This document shows, piece after piece, positions 1 to 8,362 of a stretch of 33,972 bases of DNA. Below the pieces are notes generated by a model that worked only from the letters and a program-made list of their open reading frames with translations, did not search any database and had not been told where the DNA came from. The translations under genes were made by a program, and so were the position numbers. Within the stretch, counting starts at the first letter, position 1, and each line of letters opens with the position of its first letter. Source of the DNA: Candidatus Levyibacteriota bacterium (GTDB lineage: Bacteria > Patescibacteriota > Microgenomatia > Levybacterales > UBA12049). Where the stretch lies: positions 1-33,972 of the forward strand of contig JACQKL010000009.1 of the NCBI GenBank assembly GCA_016204535.1, given 5' to 3'.

Positions 1-531
1 CCAGGGGTAACATTCGAAGATCAAGGAGATATTTTCGAAGTCATAACCTATAACAACATGCATCTTCGAAAAACAAGTTCTGTTGTGCAATTAAAAGTCA
101 GGAGTCTCCGAAGAGGCGGAACAATTGAGAAAACTTATGGGAGCAACGGAGAGGTAAATCCTGTATCAATTACCCGCCAAGAGTTGCAATATCTCTATAA
201 AGACAACGAACTAGGATATTTTATGGATCCTCAAACTTTTGAGCAGGTAGGTGTCCCTTTGAAAAATCTGGACGGACACATGTTTTTAAAAGAAGGAGAA
301 ACATTGGTTGTTAAATTTTATAAAGAAGAACCATTAAGCATCACTCTTCCACCCAAAGTTAAACTAAAAGTTACAGATACCAATCCGGGAGTAAAAGGGA
401 ACTCCGCAACCAACGTCTATAAAGATGCAACACTGGAAACAGGGCTTAAAACCAAGGTTCCTTTATTTATCGATATCGGAGACGAAATCATAGTTGACAC
501 CCGCGACGGCTCCTACACCAACCGCGCATAA
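1..531 (+). CDS. efp: Elongation factor P, 5'-truncated by the window edge
   Basis: Frame 1 is open from the first base, so the ORF-track start at 58 is internal and the true N-terminus lies outside the window. The protein is elongation factor P, which binds between the ribosomal P and E sites and relieves stalling at polyproline. The visible part begins in the N-terminal KOW-like domain (PGVTFEDQGDIFEV) and runs through both OB domains. The C-terminal EF-P signature is clear (KDATLETGLKTKVPLFIDIG), and the end VDTRDGSYTNRA is typical. The tip loop that carries the modified Lys34 in E. coli (PGKGQAF) reads HLRKTSSVV here: a Lys is kept at the equivalent position but the flanking glycines are gone. 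The stop is TAA at 529-531. Family identity is certain; the modification state cannot be read from this sequence. Confidence 0.95.
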   Translation, partial: PGVTFEDQGDIFEVITYNNMHLRKTSSVVQLKVRSLRRGGTIEKTYGSNGEVNPVSITRQELQYLYKDNELGYFMDPQTFEQVGVPLKNLDGHMFLKEGETLVVKFYKEEPLSITLPPKVKLKVTDTNPGVKGNSATNVYKDATLETGLKTKVPLFIDIGDEIIVDTRDGSYTNRA

Positions 532-543
532 ACTACTCACCTG

Positions 544-572
544 TTGCTACATTCTTATTTTTCCAGTATAAT
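544..572 (+). promoter_or_regulatory. Putative promoter for the uvrA leader
   Basis: A -35-like TTGCTA (544-549) lies 17 bp from a perfect TATAAT (567-572). Transcription would start near 579, about 18 nt before the small ORF at 597 and about 135 nt before the uvrA ATG. Prediction from sequence only. Confidence 0.5.
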
Positions 573-596
573 TATTGATCGTTTAAAAATAAAATT

Positions 597-710
597 ATGG
601 ACAATATAGTCATAAAAGGGGCAAGAGAACACCCCAGTAAAATGCTTACTTGCTCGCAAGGATTACATCCATGCCTCGCAAGAGCGCATTTACGGGGCAA
701 GCAATCTTAA
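597..710 (+). pseudogene. Interrupted duplicate of the uvrA start (37-codon leader ORF)
   Basis: An ATG at 597 opens a 37-codon frame whose first 12 residues, MDNIVIKGAREH, mirror the UvrA N-terminus [12 protein letters not shown] encoded from 715. The rest of the UvrA-like segment (AAT CTT AAA CAT, NLKH) is found at 703-714, displaced by a 70-nt insert at 633-702. The insert shifts the frame and the ORF ends at TAA 708-710, four bases before the uvrA ATG. Without the insert this would read [16 protein letters not shown] joined directly to the real start. It may be a fossil start region, or it may act as a translated leader coupled to uvrA. Confidence 0.6.
632..697. repeat. 66-nt imperfect palindrome inserted in the uvrA leader
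   Basis: The outer arms are CCCCAGTAAAATGC (632-645) and GCATTTACGGGG (686-697), which pair over CCCC/GGGG and GTAAATGC/GCATTTAC with one bulged A. Inside, CTTG/CAAG, GCA/TGC and GGAT/ATCC continue the fold around a TAC loop. This is a long hairpin typical of small palindromic mobile units. It is not related in sequence to the GACACC-type palindromes elsewhere in the window. Confidence 0.65.
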
Positions 711-714
711 ACAT

Positions 715-3603
715 ATGGAATACATTAAAATCAAAGGAGCAAGAGAGCACAATCTTAAGAACGTAGACCTTGAAATTCCTAAAAATAAGCTGGTGGTTTT
801 TACCGGCCTATCCGGGTCTGGTAAATCCTCTTTAGCTTTTGACACTATTTATGCCGAAGGACAGCGCCGGTATGTTGAAAGTCTTTCTTCCTATGCCAGA
901 CAATTTTTGGGGATAATGAAAAAGCCGGATGTTGATCTGATCGAAGGTTTGTCGCCGGCAATTTCCATTGACCAAAAATCAGGAAGCCACAACCCCAGAT
1001 CAACTGTCGGAACAGTCACGGAAATTTACGATTATTTAAGGCTTTTATTTGCCCGCATTGGCCACCCCCATTGTTCTAACTGTGGAAGGGAAATAAGTCA
1101 CCAAACACCAGAGCAGATAACCAATGCTGTTCTTGCGCTTACGAATAACTCTATCTCCAAAAAACTTAAAATTTTAATACTGGCTCCGATTGTCAAAGAC
1201 AGAAAAGGCGAATACAAAGAACTTTTTGCTGATCTTAAAAAGAGGGGTTACAGAAAAGTCAGGATTGATAAAGAAGTTTTTTCTTTAGATGATAATTTTA
1301 TTTTGATTAAAACAAATAAGCATACAATAGAAGTTATTATTGATGAAGTTATCTTAACAAGCAATACGGATAGGCTCAGGATTGCAGAAAATGTTGAAAA
1401 AGGCTTAAGGCTTGGCAATAGCGAATTGATTGTTTCGGTCGTTTCCGACGCCGGATTCAATATCCCAGCTAAACCCAAAAAAATGAGCGATGAGCTTTTT
1501 TCGGAAAAATTTGCCTGCCCTGTCTGCGGAATTTCAATTCCCGAGATAGAACCTCGAATTTTTTCTTTTAATACGCCTCATGGAGCATGCGAAATGTGTA
1601 ATGGACTAGGAACTCTTTTGGCGGTTGACCGTGATTTGGTTTTTAATGACAACCTCTCTATATCTGAAGGGGGAATTCTACCATATTCAAATCTTTTCGA
1701 AAACGACACCTGGTTCTCAAGAACGATTATTGAGTTTTGCCAAATAAATAATATTCCCTTGAAAAAAAGGCTTCTTGAAATTTCAGAAGATAAAAAAGAT
1801 CTTCTCCTGCAGGGAACCGGAGAAAAAATATATAAGGTAGTGGGAAAAAACAGATGGGGAAGATTAACCGAAATTCATGAACCGTTTAGAGGAATTCTAT
1901 GGGACTTAAGAGAAAAATATCAATCGACAGACTCCATGTTTTTAAAATCACGAATCGAAAAATTTATGAGATATGAAACTTGCACGACTTGTAACGGAGC
2001 ACGACTTAAAAAAGAAGCAATGCACATAACGATTGGTGAAAAATCAATTATCGATATTTGCAATCTATCTATTATTGACGCTTTGGAATTTATCAAAAAA
2101 ATTAGCAATTTGCTCTCTTTGCGAGAACAGGAAATTTCCAAACTAATCTTAAAAGAAATTAAAGAAAGACTTTTATTTTTAAAGGATGTGGGATTGGATT
2201 ATTTGACCCTTTCAAGGGGGGCACAAACCTTGGCAGGAGGAGAAGCACAAAGAATAAGACTTGCATCTCAAATAGGGAGCGGATTAACAGGGGTTTTATA
2301 TGTTTTGGATGAACCATCAATTGGACTGCATCAAAAAGATAATAAAAAGCTCATCGAAACACTCAAAAAACTAAGAGACTTAGGGAACACGGTTTTGGTC
2401 GTTGAACATGACCGGGAAACAATGGAACAATCGGATTACATTGTGGATTTTGGCCCGGGTGCAGGAGAAGGGGGCGGACACATTGTCGCCAAAGGCACAA
2501 TAGAAGAGATTAAGAGAAACCCTAATTCTATTACTGGTAAATATTTATCCGGAGCAAAAAAAATTAAGTTGACATCTGATACATTCAAGAACCAAGATCT
2601 ATTTCATGTCAAAAAAACCTTATCGATTTTTGGAGCAAAGGAACATAATTTAAAAAACATTGACGTTCATTTCCCTTTGCAAAAAATGATAGTTGTAACC
2701 GGCGTTTCCGGATCGGGAAAATCTACTTTAATCAATGATATTTTGTATCAAGCACTTATGCAATTACAAAACCCCTATCACCGGGAAAAACCGGGTCGCT
2801 TTGCAAGAATTGAGGGATATCAAAATATCAAAAGAGTTTACATGATCGATCAGTCTCCAATCGGCAGGACTCCAAGAAGCAATCCTGCAACTTATACAGG
2901 AGCTTTTACATATATACGTGATCTGTTCTCTAAAACAAAAGACGCGAAAGTTAGAGGATATAATCCCGGAAGATTTTCTTTCAATGTCAAAGGCGGACGC
3001 TGCGAAGCCTGTGAAGGAGAAGGACAAATAAAAATTGAAATGCAATTTTTACCTGATGTTTATGTAAAATGTGAGGTATGTAACGGAAAACAATATAATA
3101 AGGAGGCGTTAGAGATCTTTCTTGATGGAAAAAATATTGCTGACGTGTTAGCAATGAGTGTTCAAGAAGCATTACGTTTTTTTTCTTTTGTCCCAGTACT
3201 TTCACACAAACTGCAAACTCTTAACGACGTCGGATTGTCTTACATAAAACTTGGCCAGCCGGCTCCAACCTTGTCAGGGGGAGAAGCGCAAAGAGTAAAA
3301 TTATCAGACGAATTATCTAAAAAAGGACAGAATTGTCTCTATTTATTGGATGAACCGACAACCGGTTTGCATTTTGCCGATCTGGAAAAACTACTTTTAG
3401 TTTTGCGCAACTTAGTTAATAGAGGGAATACGGTTATTGTCATCGAGCATAATTTGGATGTTATTAAAAGTGCGGATTATATAATTGATCTTGGTCCTGA
3501 CGGAGGAGAAAAAGGCGGAGAAGTAGTTGTGATTGGCACTCCGCAGGAAATTACAAGAAATCCCCGTTCTTACACCGGCCAATTCCTGAAAAAAGTTTTA
3601 TAA
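715..3603 (+). CDS. uvrA: UvrABC excinuclease subunit A
   Basis: UvrA is the damage-sensing ATPase that loads UvrB in nucleotide excision repair. At 962 residues it has the usual full length. Walker A of the first ATPase is GLSGSGKSS (about residues 31-39), followed by a Cys pair (CSNCGRE), the zinc module CPVCG...CEMCNGLG, the first ABC signature [12 protein letters not shown] and DEPSIGLH (about 532). The second half has Walker [10 protein letters not shown] (about 664), the C-terminal zinc finger CEACEGEG...CEVCNGKQ (about 763 onward), the signature [12 protein letters not shown] and DEPTTGLH (about 879). The start at 715 gives the standard N-terminus. It follows a duplicated, interrupted start region (597-710), which is odd. 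The 3' end overlaps the convergent MFS gene by 6 bp. uvrC lies about 3 kb downstream in the same direction; uvrB is not in the window. Confidence 0.97.
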   Translation: MEYIKIKGAREHNLKNVDLEIPKNKLVVFTGLSGSGKSSLAFDTIYAEGQRRYVESLSSYARQFLGIMKKPDVDLIEGLSPAISIDQKSGSHNPRSTVGTVTEIYDYLRLLFARIGHPHCSNCGREISHQTPEQITNAVLALTNNSISKKLKILILAPIVKDRKGEYKELFADLKKRGYRKVRIDKEVFSLDDNFILIKTNKHTIEVIIDEVILTSNTDRLRIAENVEKGLRLGNSELIVSVVSDAGFNIPAKPKKMSDELFSEKFACPVCGISIPEIEPRIFSFNTPHGACEMCNGLGTLLAVDRDLVFNDNLSISEGGILPYSNLFENDTWFSRTIIEFCQINNIPLKKRLLEISEDKKDLLLQGTGEKIYKVVGKNRWGRLTEIHEPFRGILWDLREKYQSTDSMFLKSRIEKFMRYETCTTCNGARLKKEAMHITIGEKSIIDICNLSIIDALEFIKKISNLLSLREQEISKLILKEIKERLLFLKDVGLDYLTLSRGAQTLAGGEAQRIRLASQIGSGLTGVLYVLDEPSIGLHQKDNKKLIETLKKLRDLGNTVLVVEHDRETMEQSDYIVDFGPGAGEGGGHIVAKGTIEEIKRNPNSITGKYLSGAKKIKLTSDTFKNQDLFHVKKTLSIFGAKEHNLKNIDVHFPLQKMIVVTGVSGSGKSTLINDILYQALMQLQNPYHREKPGRFARIEGYQNIKRVYMIDQSPIGRTPRSNPATYTGAFTYIRDLFSKTKDAKVRGYNPGRFSFNVKGGRCEACEGEGQIKIEMQFLPDVYVKCEVCNGKQYNKEALEIFLDGKNIADVLAMSVQEALRFFSFVPVLSHKLQTLNDVGLSYIKLGQPAPTLSGGEAQRVKLSDELSKKGQNCLYLLDEPTTGLHFADLEKLLLVLRNLVNRGNTVIVIEHNLDVIKSADYIIDLGPDGGEKGGEVVVIGTPQEITRNPRSYTGQFLKKVL

Positions 3604-4788
3604 ACTTGTTTCTTGTTTGGAGAAAAGGATTTTTGCCCAGAAAGAGACTAAAAGAACAATTATTCCACCCAAACCGAAAAGAAGAGGAAAACCCAAAATT
3701 CCAATTAATAGTCCGCCTAACATTGCTCCCATTGCAGTGCCAAGCGGTGAAAAAATAGTGTCTATTGCAGCTGTTTCGCTGGAATCTTTCGCAAAAGTTT
3801 TAGACAATATTCCGGATCTTATGGTATTCGTAATAAATCCTCCCAGTTCCATCATTTCCATCAGTATTAAAATTCCCATAAATCCAATTCCTGATCCAAA
3901 AATGCCAAACAGAATAGATCCAATAGCGAAAATAAGACTGCCTTTAAAAACATTACTACCGATTTTTGAAACAAAACTTATGCCATATATTGAAATCGGC
4001 ACAAAAATTGCAGAAAGTGTTGCTGCAAAAATTAGAATAGTATTTTGGCTCCAACCAATCGATTTTAAGAAAATTACAAAAAATGCCTGATAAAAACCTC
4101 CGACAAGTAAAACAGCCAAAGAAGTTGCTATGAAAGGCAGTGTATTTTTACCAAAAATTAGTTTTGAGAGATTCAAAAATTCTTTAATTGAGTAATTTAA
4201 ATTTATTGCGCTATGAAATAAAATACTATTTGTTCTAAAAAAGAAAAAACTTAAGACAATATTTAGGATATGAATTATAAAACTAGCCGCAAATACACCT
4301 GTAAATCCAAAACGCCAAATTAAGACAGCTCCAATTAACGGCGCAAATTCTGAGGCATAATAAGGCGCAGAATAAAACCAGCCAAATGACCTAGCAGGTT
4401 TTTCAAAACGTGCACCGATCAATATTCCTTTATGGCTGACAAAAAACAAAGCTGCGGAAATTCCCAAAAGTACCTGCATAAAGTAAAACACTGAAGAAGA
4501 AGAAGACATATAAATCATTCCTAACGAATAGATTGCATAGCCGATAATTCCCAAAACAATCAGAAAAACAGGTTTAAATTTATAATTTAAAAAACCAACT
4601 ATCGGTGCAAAAAACACAATTGGTAAATATATCAATAAATAGGAATAACCAATCTGATGAAACGCTAGGCCCTTACTTAAAAGGAAAAGAGGAAAGTAAA
4701 GTGAAAAAAGTTTGTACCCAAACATTAACAGGAAATGAGAGAAGGTTGCTTTTCCGGTTACATGGTCAATGCTTGGCAACAAACTCAT
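3598..4788 (-). CDS. Major facilitator superfamily-type transporter
   Basis: This 396-residue, very hydrophobic protein has about 11-12 predicted membrane segments spread over its whole length with short loops, as in an MFS permease of typical size. The N-terminal half ends in a charged loop (RFEKPARSFGW) and the second half begins after a basic stretch near LNLSKLIFGKN. No substrate-specific motif can be recognised, so the cargo is unknown. It ends convergently with uvrA, overlapping it by 6 bp, and is divergent from the transglutaminase-like gene with a 57-bp shared upstream region. The ATG at 4788 is preceded by GATAAT-like sequence, but no promoter could be fixed. The plus-strand ORF at 3617-4090 is its shadow. 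Confidence 0.75.
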   Translation of the reverse strand: MSLLPSIDHVTGKATFSHFLLMFGYKLFSLYFPLFLLSKGLAFHQIGYSYLLIYLPIVFFAPIVGFLNYKFKPVFLIVLGIIGYAIYSLGMIYMSSSSSVFYFMQVLLGISAALFFVSHKGILIGARFEKPARSFGWFYSAPYYASEFAPLIGAVLIWRFGFTGVFAASFIIHILNIVLSFFFFRTNSILFHSAINLNYSIKEFLNLSKLIFGKNTLPFIATSLAVLLVGGFYQAFFVIFLKSIGWSQNTILIFAATLSAIFVPISIYGISFVSKIGSNVFKGSLIFAIGSILFGIFGSGIGFMGILILMEMMELGGFITNTIRSGILSKTFAKDSSETAAIDTIFSPLGTAMGAMLGGLLIGILGFPLLFGLGGIIVLLVSFWAKILFSKQETSL

Positions 4789-4845
4789 TAAATTATCCTA
4801 ACAAATAGATATATCTAAGACAAGTATGGTAACATTAAAGCATAA

Positions 4846-6678
4846 ATGCAAAAACTGTTTGTAATTATTTCTTTTTTTATCTATTTTTTTTATTTTCCAC
4901 TAAGTACATTGGTTTTTGGAGCATCTAATTTCATAACAGACTATCAAGTAACCTACAATGTCCTGGAAAATGCGCTAACCCATGTCACATTTAATGTGGC
5001 GCTAACAAATCGGTCAAGTCAATATTACGCATCCTCTTATAGCATACAGGTCGGATTTAAAAATATAGAAAATGTTTTAGCATCAGATTCGGATGGAAGA
5101 ATCATTCCGGTTGTTGCTAAAAGTGACGATGGAAATAATATTGAGATTACTTTTAACAAAAAGATTGTTGGCCTTGACAAAAAGCTTTCTTTCACAATAT
5201 CTTTTGATACTCCAGACATTGCGCAAAAGGAAGGCGTAATTTGGGACATTAATATCCCTGGACTTGCAAAACAGATTGAATATGAGATTTTTAACGTAAA
5301 AGTAATTGTGCCGAAATTTCTAGGTAATCCTTCCTATATTAAACCTGATATTGGAAAATTTAACGGCACCAATTTGAATTTTACAAAAGATGATCTTGGA
5401 GAATCGGGAATTTCTATTTCTTTTGGAGAGGCAGAAATTTATAGTTTTGATCTTGCATATCATTTAAAAAATTCGAATTTATTTCCAGTCAAAACGGAGA
5501 TTGCTCTCCCGCCGTCCACGAATTATCAAGATGTTGAAATAACCGATATTAATCCCAATCCCCAAAACGTTATTCAGGATATAGATGGGAATTGGCTGGC
5601 TCAATATATTCTTGCTCCTTCCAAAAAAATGGATATTAAAGTTAAGGGAAAAGCGAAAATTTTACTTCGTCCAAAAAAAGAACCTTTATCGCAAGAGCTA
5701 ATAAAAGAATATTTAAAAGAACAACCGTTTTGGCAAACTACAAATAGTCAAATAAAAAAATTAGCTTTAAGTCTTAAAACTCCTTATGAAATTTATCAAT
5801 ACGCTGTAAATAATTTAACCTATGATTTTACAAGAGTCGAGTCAGAAAAACCAAGAGTTGGAGCGAAAGGGGTGTTAGAAAATCCAACCTCTGCAGTTTG
5901 CCTAGAATTTACAGACCTTTTTGTCGCCTTAGCAAGAGCGGCCGGAATTCCTGCGCGAGAAGTAAATGGTTTTGCATATACCAAAAACTCAAAAGAAAGA
6001 CCACTGTCTTTGGTAAAAGACGTCTTACATGCATGGCCTGAATACTACGATTTCGATCTTGAAAGTTGGGTGATGGTTGATCCAACGTGGGGAAATACAA
6101 CTGGAGGCGTTGATTACTTCTACACTTTAGATTTTGACCATTTTGCTTTTGTTATAAAGGGCATAAGCAGTACCTATCCTATACCAGCTGGTGGATATAA
6201 AATCTCTGGAACTAATACGAAGGATGTAAATGTTGAATTTGCGAATAGCTTTGACCCACCAAACCAAGCGCTTTCTTTTTCGGAAAATTTTTCTAAAAGT
6301 TATTTTTCAGGTACAAATATACAGGGAAACATCTTAATTAAAAATGTTGGCCCTATAATATCTTCACCTCAAGTAATTACTGTCGCGTCCTCATTTTTAA
6401 AGCCAAACCTTCAGAAACTATACTTTGGGAAGATTCCTCCACAAGGCTCACTAATAATTCCTGTTAGTTTTAACAAGCCCTCAATTTTGACAAATAAAAG
6501 CGATACTATTAGAATGTCCCTAAGCGGAAACGAAATCTCAAAAAATATCATAATATCTCCATTTATTCTAAATAAATGGACAATTGCAGGAGGAATTTTA
6601 TTTGCTAGCATCATTACCTTATTATCAATGGTTATCTACAAAACCAGGAATTTACTTATTTTTAGACAAAAAAAATAG
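4846..6678 (+). CDS. Membrane-anchored extracellular transglutaminase-like protein
   Basis: The protein has an N-terminal signal or anchor segment (about residues 3-25), a long beta-rich extracellular region, a transglutaminase-like core and a C-terminal membrane helix (about 580-600, WTIAGGILFASIITLLS) followed by a basic tail. The papain-like triad is visible: Cys352 in AVCLEFTDLFVAL, His395 in LHAWPEYY and Asp412 in VMVDPTWGN. Bacterial members of this fold act as proteases, transglutaminases or peptide-modifying enzymes on the outer face of the membrane. The substrate here is unknown. Predicted topology puts the catalytic domain outside. The last 77 bp also encode the start of uvrC in another frame, so the two genes are probably cotranscribed. 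Confidence 0.85.
   Translation: MQKLFVIISFFIYFFYFPLSTLVFGASNFITDYQVTYNVLENALTHVTFNVALTNRSSQYYASSYSIQVGFKNIENVLASDSDGRIIPVVAKSDDGNNIEITFNKKIVGLDKKLSFTISFDTPDIAQKEGVIWDINIPGLAKQIEYEIFNVKVIVPKFLGNPSYIKPDIGKFNGTNLNFTKDDLGESGISISFGEAEIYSFDLAYHLKNSNLFPVKTEIALPPSTNYQDVEITDINPNPQNVIQDIDGNWLAQYILAPSKKMDIKVKGKAKILLRPKKEPLSQELIKEYLKEQPFWQTTNSQIKKLALSLKTPYEIYQYAVNNLTYDFTRVESEKPRVGAKGVLENPTSAVCLEFTDLFVALARAAGIPAREVNGFAYTKNSKERPLSLVKDVLHAWPEYYDFDLESWVMVDPTWGNTTGGVDYFYTLDFDHFAFVIKGISSTYPIPAGGYKISGTNTKDVNVEFANSFDPPNQALSFSENFSKSYFSGTNIQGNILIKNVGPIISSPQVITVASSFLKPNLQKLYFGKIPPQGSLIIPVSFNKPSILTNKSDTIRMSLSGNEISKNIIISPFILNKWTIAGGILFASIITLLSMVIYKTRNLLIFRQKK
6588..6604 (+). promoter_or_regulatory. Shine-Dalgarno and TTG start deciding the uvrC N-terminus
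   Basis: A perfect AGGAGG (6588-6593) lies 8 nt before TTG at 6602-6604, inside the upstream coding sequence. The ORF-track start (TTG 6584) lies upstream of this site and would waste it. This is the only strong Shine-Dalgarno noticed in the window, as expected for an internal gene that cannot be leaderless. Confidence 0.65.
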
Positions 6679-7885
6679 AGTTTTGTATGTTGGAAAAGCT
6701 AAAAATCTCAAAAAAAGAGTTAATTCCTATTTTGCCAAATATGCCAACTTAGGTCATAAAACCAGTGTTCTAGTTTCCAAAATTAGCAAAATAAAAACTA
6801 TTATTGTTGATTCCGAAATCCAAGCCTTTCTCCTTGAAGCAAATTTCATTAAAAAGTACAAACCAAAATATAATATTAAACTCACTGACGATAAAGCTTA
6901 TCCGTTAATACGAGTTACCATTAAAGACTCATATCCGAAAATATTAATTGCTAGAAGAACTTCAGATAAAAATTCTTTGTATTTTGGCCCTTTCCCCAAC
7001 TCTACCAAAGAACTTAGAATCACGTTGAAAATAATAAGGAAAATCTTTCCCTTCCAGTCGGTACCAAACCATCCCAAAAAAATATGCTTATATAATCATC
7101 TAGGTCTTTGTCCATGTCCGCCTGTTTTTGATTCTCCTGAGTTTAAAAAAGAATATCGAAAAAGTATAAAACACATAATTGATTTTCTAAATGGAAAGAG
7201 TAAAAAAATTATTAAAGATCTAATAAAAGAAAGAGATTTACTAAGTAGTCAAGAACAATTTGAAAAAGCTAATGTTTTACAAAGTAAAATATCGGCAATT
7301 GAACTAATTACTGGTCCTTATTACGCCAGATTTGATTCTGACTTAAGCCCTAATCTTTTGGAGGATTTAAGAGCAAAAGAAACCGAAGATCTAATGAGAA
7401 TTTTAAATGAAAACAAAGTTGCTGTTAAAATTCTTAGAAGAATTGAGTGTTTTGACATCTCCAATGTATCCGGCAAAAACGCAACAGGCTCTATGGTAGT
7501 ATTTACTAATGGAGAAAAAAATAGCTCTCAATACAGAAAATTTAAAATTAAAACCCTAAATTCCCCAAATGATTTTGCGATGATGGAAGAAGTTCTCCAA
7601 AGGAGAATTCAGCACAAAGAATGGCCTTATCCTGATTTGCTAATAGTTGATGGCGGAAAAGGACAGGTGTCTTCTGCTTTAAAAGTTTTAAGAGAGATTA
7701 AAACTCATATTCCAATTATTGGTCTTGCAAAAAAAGAAGAGACAATAATTTCCTCTGACTTTAAAGAAATAATTCTGTCCAAAAATTCCGATGCGCTGAA
7801 ACTTGTAATGAGAATTCGCGACGAAGCCCACCGCTTTGCCATCACCTATCATCGAAAGCTAAGAGGTAAATCCTTCTTACTCTGA
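6602..7885 (+). CDS. uvrC: UvrABC excinuclease subunit C, lacking the C-terminal HhH domain
   Basis: UvrC makes both incisions in nucleotide excision repair. The GIY-YIG domain is at the N-terminus (KPGIYLF ... VLYVGKAKNLKKRV), a UVR motif that contacts UvrB follows (LIKERDLLSSQEQFEKANVL), and the RNase H-like 5' nuclease domain is present (FDISNVSG, LLIVDGGKGQVSSA, DEAHRFAITYHRK). The protein ends at RGKSFLL, where most UvrCs (about 600 residues) continue into a tandem helix-hairpin-helix DNA-binding domain. No HhH sequence remains before the next gene. The TGA stop (7883-7885) is the first part of a GACACC...GGTGTC palindrome. The start is taken as TTG 6602 because of the AGGAGG 8 nt upstream, giving 427 residues and a 77-bp overlap with the preceding gene. 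Loss of HhH may be ancestral in this lineage or caused by the repeat. Confidence 0.92.
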   Translation: MLASLPYYQWLSTKPGIYLFLDKKNRVLYVGKAKNLKKRVNSYFAKYANLGHKTSVLVSKISKIKTIIVDSEIQAFLLEANFIKKYKPKYNIKLTDDKAYPLIRVTIKDSYPKILIARRTSDKNSLYFGPFPNSTKELRITLKIIRKIFPFQSVPNHPKKICLYNHLGLCPCPPVFDSPEFKKEYRKSIKHIIDFLNGKSKKIIKDLIKERDLLSSQEQFEKANVLQSKISAIELITGPYYARFDSDLSPNLLEDLRAKETEDLMRILNENKVAVKILRRIECFDISNVSGKNATGSMVVFTNGEKNSSQYRKFKIKTLNSPNDFAMMEEVLQRRIQHKEWPYPDLLIVDGGKGQVSSALKVLREIKTHIPIIGLAKKEETIISSDFKEIILSKNSDALKLVMRIRDEAHRFAITYHRKLRGKSFLL

Positions 7886-7917
7886 CACCCTCCAGGTGTC
7901 GCTTCACAGGTGTCGCC
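7884..7917. repeat. GACACC-type palindrome plus half copy
   Basis: GACACC (7884-7889), loop CTCCA and GGTGTC (7895-7900) form a perfect 6-bp hairpin. A second arm, GGTGTCGCCTC (7909-7919 region), is the reverse complement of the left flank GAGGCGACACC seen at 23175 and 26122. The first arm supplies the uvrC stop codon. It lies between the convergent uvrC and the split-barrel gene, so it could also act as a weak terminator. Confidence 0.75.
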
Positions 7918-7929
7918 TCACCCCGTATT

Positions 7930-8349
7930 CTAAAATTCCAATACTGGCTCTTTTCCATCCGCAACGGGGAAAATTTTTTGATCAAACAGTTTAATTCTTT
8001 TGGGTGTAATTTTAAACATACTTCCTTTTACTGCTTGATCCGTTAGTTTTGGGTTGACAACTCCAAGGTTGGTTTTCCAAAGTTTTAAAGCATACTTAAT
8101 TTTAGATAATCCAGAAATTTGTTGGGCGATGCCTGATAATTGAAGTCCGCTTTTAGATTTATTTATGTCTTGATTACTATCAGCAATAACTATAGCAACT
8201 TTTGGATTCTGCAGAATCTGTTTAACGTGCAATGTGTCTGGGCTACTTAGAAAGTAGAGATTTAAATCTTGATCAAAGGTATAATAGACAGTCGCGATCC
8301 AAGGAAAATCTCCGTTGGCTCCAACCACCATGAGATGTTTATTTTCCAA
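7930..8349 (-). CDS. Pyridoxamine 5'-phosphate oxidase-like (FMN-binding split barrel) protein
   Basis: This protein of 139 residues has the split-barrel pattern of the pyridoxamine-phosphate oxidase-like family: WIATVYYTFDQDLNLYFLSSPDTLHVKQILQNPKVAIVI, i.e. a first strand pair, the S(S/D)xxxxH helix start, and the NPKVA strand. Members bind FMN, F420 or heme and the reaction cannot be told from sequence. The ORF opens with TTG at 8349 directly after an in-frame TGA; ATG at 8331 is the alternative, and the usual 15-20 residue N-terminal helix is short here. It follows the solute-binding protein gene by 13 bp on the same strand and probably ends the secG transcript. Confidence 0.7.
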   Translation of the reverse strand: MENKHLMVVGANGDFPWIATVYYTFDQDLNLYFLSSPDTLHVKQILQNPKVAIVIADSNQDINKSKSGLQLSGIAQQISGLSKIKYALKLWKTNLGVVNPKLTDQAVKGSMFKITPKRIKLFDQKIFPVADGKEPVLEF

Positions 8350-8362
8350 TCACAAACACATT

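Noticed and set aside
3617-4090. 157-aa plus-strand ORF
   Set aside because: It is antisense to the MFS transporter, Lys/Pro/Ile-rich with no family resemblance; a shadow of hydrophobic codons.
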